A program made the translations under genes and the position numbers. Shown one piece after another: positions 46,932-56,043 of a DNA stretch of 64,000 bases. Source of the stretch: Paratinospora sagittata. Lineage: Eukaryota; Streptophyta; Magnoliopsida; Ranunculales; Menispermaceae. Within the stretch, counting starts at the first letter, position 1; every line of letters starts with the position of its first letter. The stretch is from contig CM069605.1 in NCBI GenBank assembly GCA_035771175.1, positions 24,878,288 to 24,942,287 of the forward strand, given 5' to 3'. The notes under the pieces were generated by a model that saw only the letters and a program-made list of their open reading frames with translations, made no database searches and was not told where the DNA came from.

Positions 46932-47205
46932 TTTTTTTTTTTTTTTTTTTAAAGAAACTAAAATGTATTTTATATTTGTATTGATAAGAGGAAAAACAAC
47001 TGTACATAATCGTCAGTAGAGACCACACCTCTATATAGATACAAAATTACCCCACCCACGAATCCAATCACCCACCCCATAGCCTCTTGATAGGCTACTA
47101 TTAGCAACCCAAAAGGAGGCTAATAATTGAGAAGACTCCCATACTTTGGCAGCCGAGAGAAACTCATTAGGGAACACCCGATTATTCCTCTCCTTAAAAC
47201 GAACA
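46932..47205 (-). mobile_element. LINE 3 fragment (3' end only)
   Basis: A T-run of 18 starts at 46932, followed by sequence matching the 3' tails of LINEs 1 and 2 (CAACCCAAAAGGAGGCTAAT; GGGAACACCCGATTATTCCT). It is 5'-truncated after about 270 bp. No clear TSD. Confidence 0.75.
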
Positions 47206-47270
47206 CAGGAATCTTGCGAAATACTGGTTATTAAGAAGTAAGAAATTGATCTAGTAGGTTTAAAACCTTT

Positions 47271-47659
47271 TTATTTTTATTTTTAAGAAGCAAAATTTTA
47301 TTAAAGCTGAAAAAAAATAAAAAATAACAAACTACAGAAGAGCTCATCTAGGAGATGAGAGAAACAAAAAGAAAAGAAACACGGAGCAAGAAAAAGAAAC
47401 AAAAAACAAGCACACTAACAACCTAAGATGCTCCCAACCCTTGACCCAATCCCCAAAGCTAAAGCCCCTAGATAACTTAGAAGCTGCAATCCAAACCGAG
47501 GCAGAGACAATCGAATCCTCCCAAAGTGTATTTGTTGATCATTCAACATCTTTGAAAATCCTGTTATATCTCTCTTCCTAAGTCTCCAGACCACAACAGA
47601 CACAATTAGAGGCCAGTAATTGTGGAACTTTGCACAAGTTGAGGGGTTAGTGAAAGTAA
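47271..47659 (-). mobile_element. LINE 4 fragment with target duplication
   Basis: A minus-strand L1 tail of 389 bp bounded by AGGTTTAAAACCTTT (47256-47270) and AGGTTTAAAGCCTTT (47660-47674). The protein remnant VVVWRLRKRDITGF matches the zf-RVT end. 5'-truncated. Confidence 0.78.
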
Positions 47660-48776
47660 AGGTTTAAAGCCTTTATATCTTGGTTTCAAGTTGAGTACAA
47701 CTCAAATCGGTATTCAAACAAAACACTTTTTTTGTAGTAAAAACCTCTGTAGAAGAAAAGAAAATCTCGACATGTTTGTGAACATACACTAATAAAACTT
47801 TAATTCACGAAACAAAGTTCCATAAATTTCTCTTGATGTCTGTAAAGTGAATTTCAAAACATTGATTTGGATCAACCTAAAACCTTGAATCAATTCTAGG
47901 AATTCAATTTGAAATAGAAGTGCTTTCTAGTCCACAAGCTTAGATTCTCATTCAACTGAATCCTTCAAACCGGATGCAGTCTTCGAATGCAAATCAGAAG
48001 ATTAAGCGCTGAAAACTTGAGAGCTTGAGAGTGTATTATTGTAGATGATGAAACCTTGGAAGGTTAGATCAGCAAAAAATGTCCTTTTTTCCTTGCAGCA
48101 TATCAGCTTTATGTAAACCTGCCAAAATTGATCAACCATAAATGATCAATCCTATAGAATTTTCTTTAAACATGGAAATACTATGATCGATCATACATAA
48201 AACTTGAACACACAAAACATTTTGATTGATCTTTAAACATTTTGATTGATCATACACACATTTTGACTGATCTGACAAAACCAACTCTTTCATAGAATCA
48301 CCATACAACTAGACGTGATCAATTCAACCACATTCCAATTAAAGCAACAAATACAAACTACATCCAAATTGACACCATATACAAAGAGTTTAGAATTTGA
48401 TCTTTAGTTATTTATTGCTGCGAGTGAGTTGAAACTTGAATCTTTCATTTTTTGTACCTGTTCGGATTTCTCTTCATTGATTCATCAACTCTTCTTTGTT
48501 GACTTTAAATTCTGACCCTAGTCTACAATAACTAAATTGGAATTATCAGTTTTACATTTGTTTTTCTCATTTGGAATTTTTCATCCTTAAACCTTGTCAA
48601 GATTTCATAGAGGTGTTAGTGACTTGATATTAATTGTATTATGGTTCATATTATACTTACATTTTGAATTAAGACTAGATCCTCTCAATGTGGATAGTAG
48701 GGATCCCTTTGACTTAGGATCCTTGTGTATCTTGTGAATACATGTACTTTCCTCATTAGATGATGTCATATATGCG

Positions 48777-49125
48777 CTATGCTACCTGGACTCAGGTATG
48801 GGTGTCGGATTTGGGTATATATCTAGAGGTCCGACTTGTTCATTTTCAAATTCTGGGACACGAGGACTCAACTATATTATATGTTGTTCTTTCATTCTTT
48901 TATTCTTTTTTTTCACTCATTTATTGTCCGTGTTGTTCTCCCACTTAAGTGAATTTCACTTATTAGTCATTATCCCCTTTCATGCTTTCTCTTCTTTCCA
49001 TTGAAGAACCTACATAGTAATATTTTCAAATCTAAAGTGTCAGACACATATCCCATACCCATGTCGTTTCATGAAGTGTCGGACACTGGTACGTTGGGCT
49101 AAAGTGAAGAGTTCGGGTAACATTG
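48777..49125. mobile_element. MITE family M, copy 2 (349 bp)
   Basis: It starts CTATGCTACC and ends GGGTAACATTG, with flanks TATATGCG and TATGTGCC (6 of 8). Same orientation as copy 1, ending 345 bp before exon 6. Confidence 0.82.
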
Positions 49126-49420
49126 TATGTGCCATTGCTGAGGTATTCTGTTCAAAAGGTGAGTCGTTGTTATCCCTGCTATGAGTCTTAGATAATCCAA
49201 TGGATTTGCTGACAATAAATCAGATTCTTAGTCCTTAGCTGTTAGAGTTTTATCTTCTTATAAGATCATTTGATTTTATATGATTTAATTGTTTCATTTT
49301 CCTCAAGATATAATTATTTAATGAACTCTTACGTTGTGTGGATTTAGCACTTTCTAGGAGGTTAAAACTGATGCTTTGCTCCTTTTTTTTTTTTGTTTTT
49401 TTCTTTTTTTGGGTTATATT

Positions 49421-49469
49421 AGATGTTGATTTGCAAACTTAACAGGAAGTTGATTTGCAAATTTAACAG
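49421..49469 (+). promoter_or_regulatory. Duplicated 3' splice site before exon 6
   Basis: Two near-identical 24-bp units end in TTAACAG at 49445 and 49469. Only the second yields an open frame. Use of the first would add GAAGTTGATTTGCAAATTTAA, which is split here as GAAGTTGATTTGCAA then ATTTAA, i.e. EVDLQI-stop. Confidence 0.8.
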
Positions 49470-49768
49470 GAAGTTGCAGCTGCTTTCGTGTCCTTTAAGT
49501 CCCGGTATGGTGCTGCAATTGCTTTCCACTTTCAACAATCGAACAATCCTATTGAATGGGTTACAGAGCAAGCATCTGAGCCTAATAATATTTATTGGCC
49601 TTGTTTTTCTGCATCCTTCATGGAGAGATGGATCTCTAGGCTGGTGGTTATTGTTGTGTCAACTGTCCTAACGCTTCTATTCCTTGTTCCTGTTTTGGTG
49701 GTTCAAGGCCTTACCAATTTAAAGCAGTTGATTATTTATTTTCCTTTTTTGGAAGGAGTATTGACCAT
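49470..49768 (+). CDS. OSCA/CSC1-like channel, exon 6
   Basis: The acceptor ends at 49469 and the donor is ACCAT|GTAAGT (49769). The exon is 299 bp, ending in phase 2. The product is EVAAAFVSFKSRYGAAIAFH, FQQSNNPIEWVTEQASEPNN, IYWPCFSASFMERWISRLVV, IVVSTVLTLLFLVPVLVVQG and LTNLKQLIIYFPFLEGVL. AAFVSFKSRYGAA, WVTExAPEP-like and the VVQGLTNLxQL segment are highly conserved in OSCA proteins. Residues from WISRLVV to VVQGL form the next transmembrane helix at the start of the pore-forming core. The next exon should begin with a family segment like SQIITGYLPSLIL; I do not find it before 64000. Confidence 0.93.
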
Positions 49769-50090
49769 GTAAGTGATTAATTTTTTTATTCTCAATTGTG
49801 CTTGCTTTTGAGCTCCTCTTAGTTGCTTGGACCTTTAGTTCAATAATTATGCATGATATTACCTTGAAAGGAAAATAATACCTATTTTAAAGCTATGAAC
49901 TTTATTATATGTATGAGTGATTGTGTATGATAGTTCTGAAAATGATTGACAGTTTGTCTGTACTTTCCAATTTCAGAATATCAACTCACATTGATCATTT
50001 TATTTGTATGTCACCTCCTTTTGCCATCTACAAATACTTACAGAGGTAGTTGTTTTACAAATTTCGAAGTTGACTTAAAGTAAGGGACGG

Positions 50091-51755
50091 TTTTTTTTTT
50101 TTGATAAGAAACAAAATTTGTATTGTATTAACTATGAATGATTTACATCATATATACATGCAGACAAGTTGTCCCTACCTATAAATCAAAACTTTCCAAA
50201 ATGGGATACCAACCCGTCAACCAATCCCCCAAGGAAAAACCCCTAGCTAGCTTACTAGCACTAACCCAAAGAGAGGCCAAGAAAAAGGAACTTTCCCAAA
50301 CAACCCCCATTTCTTTCTCTTGGTTTTAAAAAATGCGTGAATTCCTTTCTTTCCATATAGACCAAACTACTGCAAAAATAACTACCCGCCAGTAATCTCT
50401 CAGACGCCTCAGTAGGATAAGTTTCTTCAGGATAGGCCCATAAATTAGAATCATTAGGGAGACTCTCCCATTGATGAGCGGCTTTCCACTTCCCCCCCAC
50501 ACCTTTAGTGAACTCACAGTCAACGAAGATGTGTTGAGCTTTCCAGATGAAATCATGTGGGAATTGGGCTATAGATGGATTAGGATCAGGGGAAGAACAT
50601 AGGTGATGAAGGAAAGATTTAGATGAGAACTCCCCCGAGGTTTTAAAAGGCCAAGACACTACTTTTTTTTTTTAAAAGAAACAAAGGAATTGTATATGTA
50701 AAAGGAACATCCAAAACCAACTATACATTACGGGCCTCCAAGACCCTACCCCTAAGATGAGACAAAATTACCCCATCCTCTAAGCCAATCCCCTAAAGCA
50801 TATCCTTTGGATAGTTTGCTGTTGACAACCCAAAAAGAAGCTAGGAAGTGAGAATCTCCCACACTTTGTCAACCAACCACATCTCCCCATCAAAAACCCG
50901 TTTTTTTTGCTTTTTCCATAAAGACCACAGCGCCGCCAAACATACCACCGACCAATGATCTTTCCATTTGGGCTGAATGCTAGCCATGAAGGGGAAGATG
51001 GTGATATTCTCCTACACATTCTCATCTTCTCGTATAACAGGAAAATTAGAACACTATCTTCTCAAAACCTCTTTGGAGAAGGAGCACCTCCAAAAGGCCA
51101 AGACACTCTATCACTCTCATTAGATAGATAAGCGCCCTCCAGAATCTCAAGAAGGGATGAGGCTTCTACACATTCTCTATCGGAGGGATCCCTTCTAAGG
51201 TGGAGACACCACGAAGGCCTACCCCCTTCGTTGCTCTCCCTAGGGATAAAAAAGTCACAAATAGGATGATTTGGTTTGGATGATAACCTATATATATTTG
51301 GAAATAAGTCACAAAACTTGGTTGTACCGCCCTCAGAATTTAAAATGGGAACCATCACCCACTTTCAACCTAATTAGATTAGAGAAAATCAGATAAAGGA
51401 AATGAATAAACTTCCAAGGGTTGCGATAGGTGGCTTTCGAAGACGCATTAGCATCTCGAGAATTCCGTTGAACCCCATGACGACTCAAAACTACTTTGGC
51501 CCACAAAGAGTCTTTTTCCTTGAGAAGACGCCAGAACCATTTCCCGACCAGAGCTTTGTTCCTTATTTCAAATTTCCAATCCCCAATCCCCTCTGATCAA
51601 GCCTCCTATGGACCAAGCTCCATCTCACAAGACTTCCACCTCTTTCTTTGTCCTCTCCTTTCCAAAGGAACTTCCTCATCATCCTTTCGATCCGCCAAGC
51701 CACCAACTTAGGAATTTTGAACACCGAGAGGAAATAATTAGAGAGAGGGGAAGTT
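50091..51755 (-). mobile_element. L1-type LINE 5, 5'-truncated, split by LINE 6
   Basis: The T-run at 50091 marks the poly(A) end. Minus-strand coding pieces run from RT C-terminus (about 51755-51400: LRYSLV-like text and FLWKG region) through DRECVEASSLLEILEGAYLS and DRVSWPF (51107) to the zf-RVT tail (50659-50261: SGEFSSKSFLHHL, IWKAQHIFVDCEFTKGV). The chain is interrupted at SWPF by LINE 6 between 16-bp duplications and rejoins in frame on the other side. Confidence 0.82.
50661..51091 (-). mobile_element. L1-type LINE 6 tail nested in LINE 5
   Basis: A 431-bp 5'-truncated LINE with a T-run at its left end, bracketed by AAAAGGCCAAGACACT at 50645-50660 and 51092-51107 (exact 16-bp duplication). 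Its remnant includes NPKKKLGSENLPHFVNQ-like frames of the zf-RVT end. Confidence 0.9.
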
Positions 51756-52721
51756 TGGTGGCAATATTGTCCAGGTGCATGTGAAGATGATGCCTACAAT
51801 TTAACTTAGGTGAGTTGGTGCCAAAGGCATCCCTAGGCTTTGCCTAGACAATAAAAATTAAATTAAATGAATCCTGTAATTTAGAAATAAATGCTTTGCC
51901 TATGCAATAAGAATTAAATAAATCCTGTAATTTAGAAATAAATTTGTATAGGATGGCCATCAAGCATAACATGCACCTAACTTGTAGTATTCAATACACA
52001 AATGGTTTCATTTTTGAAGGATTAAACAATACTTATTAAATTATAATTACTCGGTTTTTCAGTTTTTGGCTACTAAAAGAGATTTCATGTAAGCTAGATA
52101 ACTATTATATCATATGTTGTAAAAATATTGTATGTACTTTTATATTAAATTGATTGATTATTCAATGACATTTATGTAAATAAATCCCAATGATTAAATT
52201 AAAAATAAATTAAGTGATGTTTAGAAGATTGTTTGTGATGAACAAATATGATTTCCAACATATGATGCCTATAAAATTGTGAATATGTGATATAAATTAT
52301 AATGAAATAAACATCATAAATTGATAACAAAGAAAGCAATAAAAATATTTTATTAGACATAAGGTAATGCTAAAAAACTATGTCAAACATGATAGGGAAA
52401 GATTAGTAATTATTATTTTTTAATGGTTAAATTTTTTTATCATGTACTTTATAATTAATAAAAATTAAAGGTCCACTTATAGCCAAAAATTTCTAATCAA
52501 TCTATATTAAGATTCAGTGGCTTATAAAATAGGGCATCACAGGGCTATATGAGAACGGGAGCACCAAATTATGACCTTAAATAAGCTTCCCCTCTTTTTT
52601 CTTTTTAATGTCTCTTCTTCTGATCTCTACTCCTTTCTTGATAGTGGTCTCCTCTCTTTCACTTGTTGATCTCTTCTCCTCTCGGTCTCTACTCACTCTT
52701 GATTTTTCACTTGGTCTCAAT
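51756..52721. other. Intron 6 spacer, no gene seen
   Basis: AT-rich sequence. A short local duplication of TTTAGAAATAAAT.. GCTTTGCCTA lies near 51835-51945. No coding potential or transposon ends recognised. Confidence 0.6.
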
Positions 52722-52732
52722 TGTTACGGAGA

Positions 52733-52880
52733 TAATTTAGGATCAGAGAATATTTGATTTGCGATATTTTAGGATCAGAGAATATTTGATTTGCGATGCG
52801 ATATTTTAGGATCAGAGAATATTTGATTTGCGACGCGATATTTTAGGATCGGAGAATATTTGATTTGTGATATTTTAGGG
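52733..52880 (+). repeat. LTR minisatellite, four units (5' LTR)
   Basis: Units of about 32 bp headed GGATCAGAGAATATTTGATT, two of them expanded by 5 bp (GCGATGCGATAT). The 3' LTR (about 54554-54728) has five units, one expanded. Confidence 0.92.
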
Positions 52881-53436
52881 ATGGTTTCTATTAAAGCAAG
52901 ATTGTAAATAGCAGATAATTAGGCTGTAAATAGGGATGATACTTATTTTGTACGCCGGAAAATATGGCAACTTTGATGTACATTCTCTTCTATATAATGA
53001 AAGGAAACCCTAAGGAAAGGGCATTCAGATCAATTTTGACATGTTATCAGAGCCCCTACTCTGATATTCATCTCTGTGGTCTCAATCCTTCGTGTGTGAC
53101 GAGAAAAAAATTTCTTTTCTGTTTTTGCAAGTTCCATCTTGCTCTTGGATCATCCCACTTTGTGGGTTCACTATTTTGTGGCTGTCGGCGATTGGTTTTG
53201 GGGTAGAGAATCGTTCTCTCTTGCGGGTTCTCTTTTTTTTCTGTGGTTCTCTCTCGGTGGCTGGGTGTCCATCGGCCTTCTCTGTGGTGGTGACCGGCCG
53301 TTTCTGTAGTGGTTGCGAGGTGGTCGGCAAATTCTGTGACGTCGGTTCTGGGTGCGACTTCTTCGAATTGTGATTTCGATCAACATAATTAATTTTTTTC
53401 CCTTGACGTGGCGGTCTGAATTTTTTTTTTTTTATC

Positions 53437-54034
53437 ATGTCAATTGAGAATACTATTGTTCGCTTCACTGGCAAAAATTTTCCTACATGGGAATTTCAAT
53501 TTAAGATGTTTTTGAAAGGGAAGGAATTATCAACCCATATTGATAGTTCTATTCGATTTCCCACTGATGAAAAAGAACTTGCCCAATGGGAGGTCAAAGA
53601 TGCTAAGTTGATCTCCTTCCTATTGGGAACGATTGAGCCCCATCTTGTCACCAATCTTCGGTGTTTTCCTACGGCTCAGGCTATGTGGGTCTATCTACAG
53701 CGTGTTTATCACCAATGACCACAACGCTCGAAAATTTCAATTGGAATTGGAAATTAGCAATTTCAATCAAGGTAATTTGACTATTGAGCAATTTTATTCT
53801 GGTTTTATTAATCTTTGGGGTGAGTATTCTGCTATTGTTCATTCTAAGGTTCCCGCTACGGAACTAGCGGCTCTTCAAGCGGTTCATGCTGAGAGTCAGC
53901 GTGATCAGTTCTTGATGAAGCTTCGAACTGAATTTGAGCCTGTTAGAGCCGGTTTATTGAACCGTAATCCGATTCCCTCTTTGGATATTTGTTTGGGAGA
54001 TTTACTGCGTGAAGAACAACGGTTATCTACTTAG
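53437..54034 (+). pseudogene. Copia E gag, frameshifted
   Basis: ATG 53437 opens MSIENTIVRFTGKNFPTWEF then QFKMFLKGKELSTHIDSS, the UBN2/retrotran_gag_3 type start (G-x-NFxxWxxQ). The frame breaks at about 53715 after RVYHQ by an apparent one-base insertion and resumes in the next frame with DHNARKFQLELEISNFNQGN and EQFYSGFINLWGEYSAI up to LREEQRLST-stop at 54034. No zinc knuckle remains. Confidence 0.85.
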
Positions 54035-54248
54035 ATGAGTATCCTCTTACTCGAGCGTACCCCAACCACTATGATCCCATAATATTGTCCCATCCCAGTA
54101 CACAGCCCACTCAACAGTGTCTAGTACCCCCGGGATCATTTGTCCACACTATTCATGAATAGTGCAGGGCCTCCCCCGGATTCGAACCTCAGACCTCATA
54201 TAGGTTGATTTCGCAATCCGAGTAGCCACTGAACCAAATGGCTTAGTG
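54035..54248 (-). mobile_element. tRNA-derived SINE replacing copia E pol
   Basis: The minus strand starts near CCATTTGGTTCAGTGGCTAC (A-box-like TGGTTCAGTGG, about 54230) and has a B box GGTTCGAATCC (about 54172), the spacing of an RNA polymerase III promoter. The 3' part (to 54035) is unique sequence with no clear poly(A). No acceptor-stem pairing is visible, so it is not a tRNA gene. Ends are approximate and TSDs unclear. Confidence 0.6.
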
Positions 54249-54533
54249 GTTATTAGGAGAACTTGGCTTTTCTCAGCTACATTCCACTCCTCTTCATGCT
54301 GATAATACAAGTGCTATTCAGATCGCTGCTAATCCGGTTTTCCATGAGCGTACAAAACATATCGAAGTTGATTGCCATTCCATACGTGAAGCCTTTGACA
54401 AACATGTGATTACTTTTCCTCACATTTCTACCAAACATCAGACTGCCGACATATTCACTAAAACTCTTTCTCGGCATCGACATCAGTTCTTGATTGACAA
54501 ATTGATGCCTTTTGATCTACCAGCATCAATTTG
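54249..54533 (+). pseudogene. Copia E RNase H C-terminus
   Basis: The + strand reads HADNTSAIQIAANPVFHERT, KHIEVDCHSIREAFDKHVIT, then DIFTKTLSRHRHQFLIDKLM and a TGA stop at 54531-54533 just before the purine tract. This is the standard end of copia polyproteins; RT and integrase are deleted. Confidence 0.88.
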
Positions 54534-54888
54534 AGGGGGGATGTTACGGAGATAATTTAGGATCAGAGAATATTTGATTTGTGATATTTTAGGATTAGAG
54601 AATATTTGATTTGCGATATTTTAGGATCAGAGAATATTTGATTTGCGATGCGATATTTTAGGATCAAAGAATATTTGATTTGCGAGATTTTAGGATCAAA
54701 GAATATTTGATTTGCAATATTTTAGGGATGTTTTCTGTTAAAGCAAGATTGTAAATAACAGATAATTAGGCTGTAAATAGGGATGATACTTATTTTGTAC
54801 GCCGGAAAATATGGCAACTTTGATGTACATTCTCTTCTATATAATGAAAGGAAACCCTAAGGAAAGGGCATTCCGACCAATTTTGACA

Positions 54889-55131
54889 ACAATCACGTCA
54901 ATATAAAACATTCATTGTTTTACAATCAATCATTACACAAGAAGAAATAATGTTTGAAGCTTATCCAGTTGCAGATCCTCCTTTCTTTATCTTGTTTCAG
55001 TTCCTCTCCTTTATGGTATCGGATCACTCCATGCCGGTACATAGATCTTCTTTTTCTGCGTGCACAAGTTATTGTTTTGAATTTTTCGATCTTTTAGTTG
55101 TATGAATGTGGTGAGAATGAACGACTTTGTA
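54889..55131. other. Short spacer, nothing recognised
   Basis: No open frame of note. Ends with the 8-mer ACTTTGTA at 55124-55131. Confidence 0.6.
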
Positions 55132-55219
55132 CTAGGGGTGTCATGGGTTGGGTTGGTTTGGGTTTTGGCTAAATACTAACCAAACCTAATCAAGTTGGGC
55201 TGAAAGAATTTGAACCCAA

Positions 55220-55262
55220 TCCAACCAATAGACCCAACCCAACCCAACCCAACCCAACCCAA
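55220..55262 (+). repeat. (CCCAA)n tract
   Basis: CCCAACCCAACCCAACCC run in the left subterminal region of the hAT-like element. Confidence 0.95.
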
Positions 55263-55755
55263 TGACTTCAGGATGGTTTCAATTGTGTTGTCAGGTTAGT
55301 CTTTTTAATGCGTGGATGGATTCCAAAATCTCAAGGTCTACTCAACCTATGTATTTTAAATTGTCATTTTATAAAATTATTTCCAAGTCAAATGTGAGTG
55401 GTTGATAATTCACTGATACTCAATTTTTTCAAATGGTTATTTTTTAATTTGCTGACAAGGGGATTTTTGTCATTGAGCATAATTTGAATAAGCCTGGGTG
55501 AGGACACTCAAATTATTTAAAGAAAAAGACAAATTGGGAAGCTTTTAGATAAATTTGAGATTAGGGGCAAAATGCAAAACTTCAATAATAGGAAATTTGA
55601 ACTTGGAGCATATGTATAGATAAAAACAAAATAATCATTAAAATAAATTCAAAAAAAAAAAAAAAAAAAAGGTGAAAAAAAGAACAGGCTATTACAACTT
55701 GATATGGTCATGCATTCTTGTTTGTTATGGTTAATTTGGCCGAAGGACTAGATTT

Positions 55756-55760
55756 CATGA
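55756..55760. repeat. Copia A target-site duplication CATGA, left
   Basis: Exact partner at 61509-61513. Confidence 0.93.
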
Positions 55761-56043
55761 TGTTAAGAAAATAAAATAACAAATGACACAAAATGTAACG
55801 CGGTTCGGCTCTATGGCCTACATCCACGGGAGAAGAGAAAATATATTTATTCTTTTGTCATGTCTTAATGGAGGGACTCCATATATATAGACATACAGGG
55901 CTATGTACTTATAGCTACATTTACAATTGTAGTAACTGCTATATTCCTTAAAGGAAATAAATCCTTAAGGAAATAATTCTGTACAGGAAACAAATCTATA
56001 CAGGAAATAAATTTGTATAGGAAACAAATCTCAACACTCCCCC

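Larger units (their letters stand above)
32626..49469 (+). other. Intron 5 (16.8 kb), filled with nested transposons
   Basis: The intron starts GTATAAGTTG and ends ATTTAACAG. It contains hAT family H copy 2, a chromovirus, an unexplained gag-like ORF, LINE copies and MITE M copy 2. The stretch 47675-48776 has no recognised gene but holds several ATTTTGATTGATC-like short repeats (about 48220-48265). Confidence 0.9.
52722..54888 (+). mobile_element. Copia E, small internally deleted element with two LTRs
   Basis: 5' LTR 52722-53041 (320 bp) and 3' LTR 54542-54888 (347 bp), both TGTTACGGAG...TTTTGACA. A primer site TGTTATCAGAGCCCC (one base off the Met tRNA complement) follows at 53042, and the purine tract TTGAGGGGGGA precedes the 3' LTR. 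Flanks are TCAAT and ACAAT (4 of 5). The interior keeps gag and the end of RNase H only, with a SINE between. It cannot be autonomous. Confidence 0.9.

Noticed and set aside
53082..53474. Minus-strand 130-codon ORF in copia E leader
   Set aside because: Antisense to the leader and gag start; basic low-complexity sequence without a domain.
54160..54248. Possible tRNA gene (A and B boxes)
   Set aside because: No acceptor or anticodon stem can be paired; the boxes fit a tRNA-derived SINE better.
52733..54728. CRISPR-like spaced repeats
   Set aside because: Contiguous minisatellite units within two LTRs of a plant copia; no unique spacers or cas genes.
55220..55262. CCCAA repeats as telomere or satellite
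   Set aside because: Short tract in the subterminal zone of a hAT-like element; wrong unit for plant telomeres.
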